From: a virus | Length of the DNA: 29,874 bases | IMG/VR virus record: IMGVR_UViG_3300006919_000276 | Location: 1 to 29,874 of that record | Direction: 5' to 3' (one strand) | In this document: positions 1-9,800 of the stretch, piece after piece | How positions within the stretch are numbered: position 1 is the stretch's first letter | Layout: every line of letters begins with the position of its first letter | Position numbers and translations under genes: made by a program | The notes under the pieces: model-generated | What the model saw: the letters and a program-made list of their open reading frames with translations, nothing else | What the model was told of the DNA's origin: nothing | Databases searched by the model: none

Positions 1-1245
1 AAAAATACTACCAGTTAAAACTTTGAATCCTAAAATAAATCCTGCAGTTGTTGTTTCTTTTGTCCATAAGAAAGGTTCAATATATGCTGTACCATTATTT
101 GATTGATCATAATAAATCGACCAAGTTAAATCGGGTAATACTCCTGATCTTAGACCTGCAACAAAATGAACTTCTTGAATTGATCCTGCACTCTGAACAT
201 AATACGTACCTGATACTTGATAGTTTTCTGAGCTTCCGTTTGGTGTAATTGTTACTACTTTTTGGTATTCGTTTTGTTCAAAGTAAGAAGTACCAGATAC
301 TGCACCACCAGTATATCTTTGATTTAATCTAATTAAGTTTGAATTTGTATATTCATCTCTTGTTCCATTAAAGAGAGTTCCAGTAAGTTTTACATCTCCA
401 ACAACATGAAGGTCTTCCTCTGGCGCGGTGGTTCCAATACCAACATTTCCACCAGCAATCATTGATATTACATTACTAGAACCTTCAGCATCGTTACCTT
501 TAATTCTTAAAATATTATCTGTGCCTAAAGAAATAAGTGACCTAGTTGAACCTGCTACATTTGCAGACATAAAGGCATCGCCATTTCCTATTTTAACATC
601 ACCATCTACAGTAAGTTTTTTATCAGGAGTTGCTGCACCGATACCAACATTGCCCGTAACATTATCTATTTTTAAAGCAGTATAATTAGAGCCTGAGCCA
701 TTATCTAAATTTATTAAAAGGTCATTACTTGCTGCATATATTCTTGGATAATGGTTTGTTCCTTTAAATTTTAATTGGCCGTTTGAAGGTAATGTTATAT
801 CACCTGCTACTTCAAGAGCTGTTGCTGGGGATGTGGTTCCGATACCAACATTACCATTATCGAGTATTGTTAATGATGCACTTCCATCAGTAGCTAATGT
901 AAGTGATGTATCGTTAACTGCAGTAATAAATTGATTAGGATTTCCTATAGTAATTTTATCTGTACTATTTAATTGAATACCACCAGCAAGATATGAAGCT
1001 CCACTTCCACCTACATGCAATTTATATGTTGGATTTGTTGTGTTAATACCGACACGATCATTGGCACTATCGATATGCATGATAGTATTATCATGTGCTG
1101 TAATGATTGTGCCGTCTGATTTTTTGAAATAGAGCGCACCATCCATGGTGTTCATGGCTAATTCGCCATCACTAAGATTTGCTGCTCCTGGAATTGCGTT
1201 CGCTACATTAGAACGCCTAAGTCTAATATCTGTTTTTCTGGCCAA
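1..1245 (-). CDS. Tail fibre-like protein with TTG start, C-terminus beyond window
   Basis: An open minus-strand frame of 415 codons runs off the left edge of the window. The first codon is TTG at 1243-1245. An AGGAG ribosome binding site at 1255-1259 lies nine bases upstream, and no in-frame ATG precedes the conserved start of the protein, which reads MARKTDIRLRRSNVANA. Residues about 20-50 (DGELAMNTMDGALYFKKSDG) resemble the Mtd-type N-terminal attachment domain of phage fibres. Four copies of a motif of the form GNVGIGTTxPxxxLxVxGD follow at roughly 40-residue or longer spacing. In other phages this motif precedes a C-terminal S74 intramolecular chaperone, so such a domain may lie beyond base 1; that is inference. 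The gene is separated by 95 bases from the upstream fibre gene and has its own late promoter. The role is probably a distal tail fibre or tip protein that contacts the host surface; the receptor is unknown. Confidence 0.85.
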   Translation of the reverse strand, partial: MARKTDIRLRRSNVANAIPGAANLSDGELAMNTMDGALYFKKSDGTIITAHDNTIMHIDSANDRVGINTTNPTYKLHVGGSGASYLAGGIQLNSTDKITIGNPNQFITAVNDTSLTLATDGSASLTILDNGNVGIGTTSPATALEVAGDITLPSNGQLKFKGTNHYPRIYAASNDLLINLDNGSGSNYTALKIDNVTGNVGIGAATPDKKLTVDGDVKIGNGDAFMSANVAGSTRSLISLGTDNILRIKGNDAEGSSNVISMIAGGNVGIGTTAPEEDLHVVGDVKLTGTLFNGTRDEYTNSNLIRLNQRYTGGAVSGTSYFEQNEYQKVVTITPNGSSENYQVSGTYYVQSAGSIQEVHFVAGLRSGVLPDLTWSIYYDQSNNGTAYIEPFLWTKETTTAGFILGFKVLTGSIF

Positions 1246-1268
1246 TTTTGGCTTCTCCTATGTTCAAT

Positions 1269-1308
1269 CTCTATATAGAGTGTTTAATTATATTGGTTTA
1301 TATAAACC
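1269..1308 (-). promoter_or_regulatory. Two perfect palindromes in the 5' leader of the TTG fibre gene
   Basis: GGTTTATATAAACC (1295-1308) and CTCTATATAGAG (1269-1280) are perfect inverted repeats of 14 and 12 bases. Both lie between the late promoter and the ribosome binding site of the fibre gene. With a start point near 1310, the first would form a hairpin at or next to the 5' end of the mRNA. The second would sit about ten bases before the AGGAG. Neither is followed by a T-run on the minus strand, so a rho-independent terminator is unlikely. A role in mRNA stability or in translation from the TTG codon is inference. Confidence 0.5.
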
Positions 1309-1315
1309 TTTATTC

Positions 1316-1323
1316 TATTTATA
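1316..1323 (-). promoter_or_regulatory. T4-type late promoter octamer (TATAAATA) for the TTG fibre gene
   Basis: The minus strand reads TATAAATAGAATAAA in the 95-base gap between two fibre genes. TATAAATA is the conserved core of T4 late promoters, bound by the phage late sigma factor (gp55 type). The predicted start point, near 1310, gives a leader of about 65 bases. Confidence 0.7.
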
Positions 1324-1340
1324 ATAGGAGAAATGCTAGA

Positions 1341-2915
1341 TTAATATGTTCCGCCGTCAATTACGTCTGATGCAACTGGTACACCTGATGCATTAAACTG
1401 AATAATTTCACCTTCTGATCCAGTAATAAAACTTAAAGCTGTTCCAGCACCATTTGAAATAAATACCGCATTTGCAGTAAATGAACTTAAACCAGTACCA
1501 CCATGTGCAACTGCTAAATCAGTGCCTAAAGTTAATGCACCTGATACATCTAAACTACCATTTAAATCGACTGTATCATTAATAATAACACTAGTGCCAG
1601 CTGCTGAAATTGTTAAATTGCCTGATGATGTTGTAATTGTATTATCGTTTGATGTACCAATTTCAACATTACCTGCATATAAACCACCAAATTGTGCATC
1701 ACCCCATGGTGCTACAAAATTTTCATCTGAAGAATCTGTTTCTCCTGAATCATCTGATTTAAATACAAATCTTTCTGATTGAATATCGAAACCAAAGAAT
1801 CCATCAACAACAGCTGAACCATTACCCCATTTAAAATTAACACCACGATCAACTCCGTCTGAGGCTGTATCAGTAGTATTATCAGCAAGAGCAATAACTG
1901 GATCATCTAAAGTAATTGTTGTAGATTCAACTGTAGTTGTAGTACCCTGAACTACAAGATTACCAGCAACAGTAACAGTATCTCCAGTATCATTACCAAG
2001 ATTAATTGTAGAACCTTGAACTGTTAAATTACCAGCAATCGTAGTATTACCAGTGGCACCTGCAACTGTAAAGTTACCACTACCTACATCTAAGTCTGTC
2101 GTAACTGTTAAATCATTTCCAATTGTTACGTCATCTGGTAAACCTACTTGAACAGTAACATCATTACCTGATTTAGAAGCAACTGTAACGATTTCGTTTG
2201 AAGTACCTGTAATTTCTAAAGTATCTGTTAAGAGATCAACATCACCTGTACCTGTATCACCGTCAACAGTTAAAGCAGTAGCTACGGAGGCCGTTGTAAC
2301 TGCAGTTAATTGACCTTGAGCATTAAATGTAATTACAGGAATTTGTGTTGCACTACCTGCGCTTCCTGCAGTAATTTGGTTTGTAATAGAAACAGTTGAA
2401 GTATTACCAACATCAGAGTTAGTTACAGTAATTCCAGTTCCGCCTGTTACTGCACCACCAACTGTATCGTAAATAAATTCATCTAAAGCTACATCACTAC
2501 CACCTGTTGCAGTTGTATTAACATAAGGATTATGGAGAATAGTTTTACCTGCTCCATTTGGATCTAATACAATATTTCCATTTGTATCAGTTGATGTAAT
2601 AGCGTTTCCATTAAAATCTAAATTATCTACTTTTAATTGTTGTAATTTAGAACTGCTATCTGTAATTAATGCGCTACTTGCTTGCAGTGTACCGTGAACA
2701 TGGTCAAGTAGATCAGTATAATATTGACCACCAATTTGTACGATTTCAGTTGCTATTCCGTTTGAATCTTCTCCCTGAATACCAATATATAATCTATCAC
2801 CGCCGTTATTTTGTAAACCTGTACCATAGGAGTAACCTATCTCACCTGTTTTTAGAATAGTAGGCGCATTAGTGGTACTACTCGTTAGGTGTTTTATTCT
2901 TGTTTTAGCCGCCAT
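1341..2915 (-). CDS. Tail fibre / virion structural protein, 524 aa
   Basis: The product is a low-complexity, Thr/Gly/Asn/Asp-rich beta protein typical of phage fibre shafts. Residues about 20-50 (LKTGEIGYSY, GGDRLYIG) resemble the Mtd-type N-terminal domain found at the virion end of fibres. The middle carries repeated turns such as NLTVQGSTINLG and NLVVQGTTTTVEST. That 'NLxVQGT' block recurs in the giant fibre at 3516-11162, so the two are related by shared modules. No S74 chaperone is present; the protein ends in VIDGGTY, similar to the GGLY end of the next gene upstream. The start is preceded by GGAGG with a long spacer of about 11 bases. It lies in a run of small and large fibre genes with almost no spacing, so it is probably a tail fibre component. 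The exact T4 counterpart cannot be named. Confidence 0.8.
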   Translation of the reverse strand: MAAKTRIKHLTSSTTNAPTILKTGEIGYSYGTGLQNNGGDRLYIGIQGEDSNGIATEIVQIGGQYYTDLLDHVHGTLQASSALITDSSSKLQQLKVDNLDFNGNAITSTDTNGNIVLDPNGAGKTILHNPYVNTTATGGSDVALDEFIYDTVGGAVTGGTGITVTNSDVGNTSTVSITNQITAGSAGSATQIPVITFNAQGQLTAVTTASVATALTVDGDTGTGDVDLLTDTLEITGTSNEIVTVASKSGNDVTVQVGLPDDVTIGNDLTVTTDLDVGSGNFTVAGATGNTTIAGNLTVQGSTINLGNDTGDTVTVAGNLVVQGTTTTVESTTITLDDPVIALADNTTDTASDGVDRGVNFKWGNGSAVVDGFFGFDIQSERFVFKSDDSGETDSSDENFVAPWGDAQFGGLYAGNVEIGTSNDNTITTSSGNLTISAAGTSVIINDTVDLNGSLDVSGALTLGTDLAVAHGGTGLSSFTANAVFISNGAGTALSFITGSEGEIIQFNASGVPVASDVIDGGTY

Positions 2916-2917
2916 TT

Positions 2918-3163
2918 CTAGTATAATCCTCCGCTTATGGTTAAGTTCTCATTCTCAATTTGCCTAGTTACTTTATATTCTCCTGAAGTACCATCATAGA
3001 TCATCATAACGCCATCTGCTTGGCCTGATGTATTCACATCAATCAAATCACCTAGTGATAATCCACCAGCTTGAACTTTAACAGTTTGTGCAACAATTTC
3101 ACCTTGTGCACCAACTTTACCTTTTAATCTGTTTGCTTGTCTAATTTTAGCTTTAATTGCCAT
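2918..3163 (-). CDS. Small fibre-associated protein, 81 aa
   Basis: The N-terminal 30 residues are basic (MAIKAKIRQANRLKGKVGAQ). The second half (LGDLIDVNTSGQADGVMMIY) follows the pattern LxDLxDVxxxGxxDGxxLxYD seen in phage fibre and baseplate attachment segments. It ends in ISGGLY, close to the VIDGGTY end of the following 524-residue fibre, which suggests a common C-terminal docking motif. The start codon overlaps the stop of the upstream 113-residue gene as TAATG, so translation is probably coupled. AAGGG lies about nine bases upstream. It is likely a virion accessory or fibre-connector protein; no named family is claimed. Confidence 0.7.
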   Translation of the reverse strand: MAIKAKIRQANRLKGKVGAQGEIVAQTVKVQAGGLSLGDLIDVNTSGQADGVMMIYDGTSGEYKVTRQIENENLTISGGLY

Positions 3164-3504
3164 TAGCTTGCCCTTGTCACTCCTGGTCGTACTTCTACTT
3201 GTCCTTCTACAATTCTAGTAATTTCACTAGTAGCTGTTTTTGTTATTTCAACATCATAAACATATCTACCAGCTTTCATATTATTAGTTTGTGTAGCAGT
3301 TAATGATATTCTAACTGTTCCATTAGATTCACTATATACCGAACCAGAAAAATCAACTGCAGTTGTTGATGCATATGATTTTCTAATCTGACCTGCTACA
3401 GTATAGCCTGTTAATAATAAAGGATCACCATTAGAATCAGTCACGTCAATGTCTGCACTAAATGTGGAACCTTGATCTATTACTAAATTAGAATATATAG
3501 CCAT
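3163..3504 (-). CDS. Beta-sandwich virion accessory protein, 113 aa
   Basis: The sequence is a compact series of beta strands (IDQGSTFSADIDVTDSNGDP, LTGYTVAGQIRKSY, AGRYVYDVEIT, VEGQVEVRPGVTR) with an Ig-like or BppU-N-like pattern. Small proteins of this type sit beside fibre genes in marine T4-like phages, but I cannot assign a characterised function. AAGGAAA lies upstream of the ATG. The stop overlaps the ATG of the 81-residue gene by one base (TAATG). Its late promoter lies in the last codons of the giant fibre gene. It may decorate the baseplate or fibre base; this is inference from position and predicted fold. Confidence 0.7.
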   Translation of the reverse strand: MAIYSNLVIDQGSTFSADIDVTDSNGDPLLLTGYTVAGQIRKSYASTTAVDFSGSVYSESNGTVRISLTATQTNNMKAGRYVYDVEITKTATSEITRIVEGQVEVRPGVTRAS

Positions 3505-3515
3505 TAACCATTTCC

Positions 3516-3824
3516 TTAACTATTTATACTTTTAAGATTCTCAATCTCATCTCTTAAAAGTTTATTTTCTTCTTTTAATTCTTTAATTGCTTCGATAAAC
3601 AATGCTGATAATTGGTTATAATCAACATGTTTATTAATCTCTTCACCATCTAATGTCTCAACTTCTTTTACTGCAGATGGTAATACTTTTTCAACATTCT
3701 GAGCGATAACACCAGCAGATTCTTTACCGTCTTTCTTCCAAGTAAATTTTACACCATCTAATTGTGATACTTTCTCCAATGCTCCTTCAACCCTTTCAAT
3801 ATTCTCTTTGAGTTTAACATCAGA
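3516..3824 (-). other. S74 intramolecular chaperone / autoprotease domain of the giant fibre
   Basis: This segment encodes the last 102 residues of the giant fibre. The dyad Ser (codon 3822-3824) and Lys five residues later lies in SDVKLKENI. The domain then has the usual GVIAQ block, a VDYNQL block and a final heptad helix. In known S74 proteins this domain trimerises the fibre and then cuts itself off. The fit is by motif only. Confidence 0.85.
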
Positions 3825-6800
3825 AGCGGTTGTTGCAGAAAATGCAATTACATCGCCCGCAGCATGGAAATCACCATCACCTTCAAATTTAAAATTAAGT
3901 AACTCACCACTAAGTCCATCAGCTGAAGTATATACATCTATATATCCAGAATCTCCAGATGCTGTAGCAACATTAAAATCTAAATATGATTTTCCATTAG
4001 TTCCACTATGTCCTACTTTAACATGAGTTCCACTACTATATGGTAATCTTTGATCATAATCTAAATTAATTGTTTTATCAGAATTTGTTAAACTAATACC
4101 ATTACCTGCAATATTTTGATTAGCATTTGTATCAATAGTTGATAAAAGTGTATGACCACCTACAGTTAAAAGCCCAGGGCCATTTGCATCTGCAGCTGGT
4201 AAAGTAACATTATTACCATTAGAAGATGTTACTGTTAATGCACTCGATGTTCTAGAAAACGAGAGATTTGTTGTTGAAGCAATAGCAAAAGTATCTGTAC
4301 CTTCTGTTAATGTAATTCCAGTTCCGGCAGTAATACCAATATCGTGTGATGTACTATTCGACATTGTATGACGTAAGATAATATTAGCACCGTTATCTAC
4401 AACTGATACATCATTTAAGAATGTGTCAGTATTTGTATCTGTTGATGATATTGTTATAACACCACCAGATTCTGATAATGTAATATTACTACCCTTCTTA
4501 AACGTTAATGTTTCAGTAGCACCTAGTGTATTATTAACACTTCCATCTCCATTAGTATCAACGCTGACCGTTCTAAATGTATTAGTATTTGTATCTGTCC
4601 ATGGAACATTTACATATGCATCATTACCACTTAATTGAACAGCATAATTTCTAGCACCTGAATTTGTTGTATAACCTACCTCAATAAGACCTAATGTATT
4701 AGCTGCAGCTACACCATAAGTTGTATTAGTATCAGTAGCATTAATTGTAATTGTATTGCCACTTTGCGATACTGATGCTGAACCTGAAGCAGCAATTGTA
4801 ATATCACCAGATTGTAATGTTCCATTAGAAGCTTTAACTCTCGTAACTGTATTAGTATCAGTTGATGATATTGTTACAATACCTCCAGATTCTGATAATG
4901 AAATATTAGAACCTTTCTTAAGTACTAATGTTTCACTAGCACCTAATGTATTATTAACTGAACCATCACCATTAGTATCAACACTAACAGTTCTAAATGT
5001 ATTTGTATCTGTCCATGGAACATTGACGTATGCTTTTTCAGAAGCTAATTCTACTGGATAGTTTTTACCATTTTCACTATATCCAACCTTAATACCACCT
5101 CTTGTTGCAGATGAAGCAAGCGGTAAACTATATGCTGAAGGCATTGTAAACTGAGATGTATTAACAGCAGTAATATGACCTTGAGCGTTAGATGTTACAC
5201 CTGTTACTGCAGAGAAATTATTACCGTAAGATAACGTTGCTGAACCTGCAGGTGGATCATCTCTTGTTACGTTTTCATGATTAATTTGTAATCTATGAGA
5301 TTCTCCACTATTAACAGTAACAAAGTCAGTAGAAATTGCAGTACCACCATCAATTGCTAATACTTCGTCTTTAGTAATTTCTATATTACTATTATCATCT
5401 GGCCTAATATAAAATCTTGTTAAGTTTGCATCATCAGGAGCTCTTGAGAAATTTCTCAAAGTCATAGATGTATCACCTTCTGCGAATTGCCATCTATTCG
5501 TATTTTCATTCCATTGAATATACGAATTTACATATGAACCCCTTTCTACTTCAAAGAAAGCATCTTCTGTTGGTGCCTGATTTGGATAATCGTAGTTAAG
5601 AAGAATCTTATTATCAGAAATTTGCAATACTTCTGCATTAGCTGTTGTTTGTGTGCCTTGTACAGTTAAGTTACCTCTAATCACAATTGTATTATCAGAT
5701 ACGCTTGTATCACCAATATTAATTGTACCAGAAGTTTGTGCTAATCTCGATGTTAAGTTAGCAACACTTACATCAACGTCAGTATTATTATCTGTACCGT
5801 GAATGTTTATTGCGCCACTATTTGTATATGTTACTGTAACACTACCTGAATCAGTAATTCTTATATCAGAATTAGATCCATCGCTTAATCTCAGAATTGG
5901 ATCATTACCATCAGCTCCTGAATTTACGGCTGTTAATGTAGCAGTTCTTTGAGATGTGAGATAACCAGGATCAACAAAGTTTACAGTAACTTTATTTCCA
6001 CTTCTTACTGTACTAATTGATGTACCACCTTCAATATCAACTGTGTTTCCTGAACCAATTGTAGCTGTTCCACCAGAATCTGCTGTTAATGACCATGAAC
6101 TATAATCATCGAAATGTGATGTAAGATCAGTTGTTTGCCACGCTCTTGTGTGACCATAACCATCTACTATAACTTGACTTAATACAGTAGTTCCATTATT
6201 TCCGTATGTTGTTCCGCCTGATGTGAATGTGTTGTGATTCCATTGGATTCTATTACCTGATGCTGTCCATACTGCAGTTGTGTGATTACCGTTTTTAAAG
6301 TCAACATCACCATTATTACCAATATCAGCAACGTGTGTACCATTTACTTCAACATCCCAACCTGCAAATCCTAAATCACCGAGTGTTAAGTTTCTTGTAG
6401 CTACTGTACCATTAGCATCAACAACAGAACCAATTGAATCTGTTGTAACATTAATATCTAAATCTGAAATAACTGTTGCACCCGTAAGTGGTCCAGTATC
6501 AATACTGAAATCATCACCATTATATGTTGGGTGAGTATAAGAATATGTTTCAGTTGCTGTACCAATTCCAGTTACGTGACCATAAGTATCAATTGTAATA
6601 TCTTGAATATATGTTCTACCACTATTATTGCTTGATGATGCAGATGATGTATCTGAATGTGATATTCTAATTGCATCGTTTGTTGCATCAACATCGATAT
6701 CAATTGCACCGCCTGATACGAATGTTACTGTATCGTTATTAGAATCTGCTACTACTGTACCTGTTTCTGCATAGCTATATCCGCTATCTGTGTCAGTAAC

Positions 6801-9800
6801 TGCAATATTTTTAAAGATATTTTGTGATGAACCTCTATCTGTATTATTTACAGTAAATGTTAAATCGTAAGGATCAGTATCTGAACCAGGTGTTATATCA
6901 GTCCAATTAATATCAATTGTAGCACCAGTACCAGAACCTTCTACGAACTTCCATTCATTTGCTTGATTAATTGTAACTTTTGAACCGTCACCATCTTCGA
7001 CTACGAAGGATCTAATATATCTGTTATCTAAGTTAACAGTTCCAACTGAGCGTGTTAACGCATGGCCATAAGTATCATATGTTAATGTAAGATCTTGAAT
7101 TACAGTACCATCACTATTATTTGATGCTAAGTTACCGATACTTGATGTATTAGCGTGAGCTAATGTTATTACTGAATCTGTATTATCTGTAGATGATGTA
7201 ATTGTTAAACCAGCTACTCCATCAACTGAACTTACAGCAAAATCTACACTATCACCATTATTAACTGGATCGATTTGTGTACCTGAAACTTTTAGATTCC
7301 ACGCTGGATCAGATGCTTCGTATCTTGTATCAAAGTCACCAGTTGTAATAGCACTAACGTGACCTTCAGCTGTAAGTGTAAGTGATTTAATATATTGACC
7401 GTCTTGAGCATTTACTTGACCAAAATTACCAGCAGTGCCTGTAAATACATCAGCGTGTGAAAGAGCAATTGCATCATCTGTTGTGCCGCTAGCTAATGCA
7501 TTAATTACTCCATCATCTGTAAACGTAAGTGTATCATTATTAGATTCTGCGCTAATGGTAACCCCACCAGCAACTATATTTTTAAAGATAGATTGTGAAG
7601 AACCTCTATCAGTGTTTTGATATAAAACAGTATGTGTTGTACCACTTTTTGATGTAGTTACACTTACACCATTACTAGCAGTAAAATCTAAATTATCGCC
7701 TGATTCAAAAGCTTGTCCTTCGATATTCGGTGATCCTAATGTTGCTTGTGAAAGAATTAATGAACCATCTGCTTCCCATCTATCAGTTGCATAGTTATAT
7801 ACAATTGAGTGAGCACCTGTAACACCAGAAGCTACACCACTTGGGCTTGTAATTGGACCAACTTCTAAACCAAATCCTCCTGATGTTGGTTCTGAACTTA
7901 AATCGTTTCCTGCTAATACTAATGTATCTTCAACTTCTAAAGTTGTTACGTTTAATTCTGTTCTTGTTCCTTCAACGTATAGATCACCAGCAACGTATAG
8001 ATCTTCACCAATACCTACACCACCAGCTACAGTTAAAGCTCCAGTAGCTGAAGATGATGAAGCTGTATTATTAGTAATACTTACAGCGCCTCTTAATGTA
8101 GAACCTAAAGCTACATCTAATGTTCCATCTGTATCAACGTTACCAGAAATATCAAGTGATCCAGCATCTAATTCACCAGAAAGTGTAATATTTCTAAATC
8201 CTGTAATATCTTTATTTGCATCAACAACTACTACTTTTGAAGCACCTACTGTACCAGCAACTACACCATCAATAGTTTCTAATTCAGCTTCTACTATTTG
8301 TGCATTACCAATTCTAAATTGTGTACCTGTAATAATTCCAGCATTAAGTGTTGATGTTCCAATATTAATACTTCCAAACCCTGATGTAATACTACCAGAA
8401 TTTAATGCACCTGATTGTACAAGATTTGGCATGTTTGTAATTTCATCATCAAAGTATGCAGCTAAATCTGTAACAGCAACTTGCTTCATTGTGCCGTTAT
8501 CATTAACAACAACTCTATCAGCATCAGCTATAGTTGTTGATGATGCTGCTGTATTACCGTCCATTATATTTAATTCTGCAGCAGTAGCAGTAACTGTTGT
8601 TCCGTTAATTGATAATCCGTCAGTTTCGATTGAACCATTAACATCGACATTACCTTCAATATCAACATTATTAGTTACAATTAAATCATTCGAAACAGTT
8701 AAGTTATTAGCAAATGTCGCGTTTTGGCCTGATGCTGTTAAGAATAAAGCACCTAAATGTCCAGCTTTTAATTGAAAATCTGTGCCGCTCTTTGTGAATC
8801 TACCATATTCAACGCCATCAGCTTGAAGTATTGTATGATTTGATCCATTATCTAATTTAATATTACCATCAGAATTTACAGTAAATGCACCCGATGTAAT
8901 AAGAAATGCATTTGTTCCTGCAGTAATATTTTTTGCAGATGCATCGAAAACTGCTTCGATTTCGTTAATAGCACCGACTAAATGCGAAGCATCTGTATCT
9001 AATGTAACTGAACCTGATGTATGAATATCTGCATAGATTTCATTAATAGCATCAACAATAGATGTTTTATCTGTTGTTGATAAATCACTCATTGTTCTTC
9101 TTTCAGAACCAACTGCGTTAAATAGATCTGCGTCTATTTCATTGATAGCACCAACAATAAATTTGTTTGTTGTTTGAAGTGTTGTTAATGAATTAGTTGT
9201 ATTAATATCGTTATATACATTTAATAAAGCAGTACTAATATCAGTACCCATACTATTATAATTAGTATTACCGATTTCAGCATCTAATACATTAATAGCT
9301 CCAGTTAATGTTGTTGAATTAACAGCATCAACAGGACCACTTGCACCAAATACCATATTACCTATTTGTGATTCGTGTTCTCTTAATGCATCTCTAACGT
9401 TAGCAGCTGCAGTTGTTATTGTGTAATCTGAATTTGTACCTCTTAAGAACGTTTCGATTTCATTAATAGCTGCAACTACATTATTAGCATCTGTACCCAT
9501 CACATAGCCAGTTCTTTGAGTTGTATCATCTCTTAGAACATTTTCTAATTCATTAATTGCTGCAACAAGATCAGATACTGCATTTGTATCTAAATCATCT
9601 ACATCTCCGATATCACCTTGAATTTCTTTAATACCACCAACAGCAGTTGTAGCAGAATAACCTGTAGCATCATCAATTTCTAAATGATTACCAAGTTCAA
9701 CTCGTAATTCTCTTATAGCTGCTGATAAATCTGTAGCAGTTAAACCTGTAAGTGACATATTACCGATATCACCTTCATGTTCGTTAATTGCCGCTGTTAA

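Noticed and set aside
1-1245. Mtd-type fibre domain suggesting a diversity-generating retroelement
   Set aside because: No reverse transcriptase, template repeat or adenine-biased variable repeat is visible in the window.
1269-1308. Leader palindromes as a rho-independent terminator of the 524-residue gene
   Set aside because: The stems are A/T-dominated and no T-run follows on the minus strand; they lie downstream of a late promoter, which suits a leader role better.
1322-1344. A plus-strand AGGAGAAATG looking like a ribosome binding site and start
   Set aside because: The frame is ATG CTA GAT TAA, only three codons. The same bases on the minus strand hold the late promoter and the end of the fibre gene.
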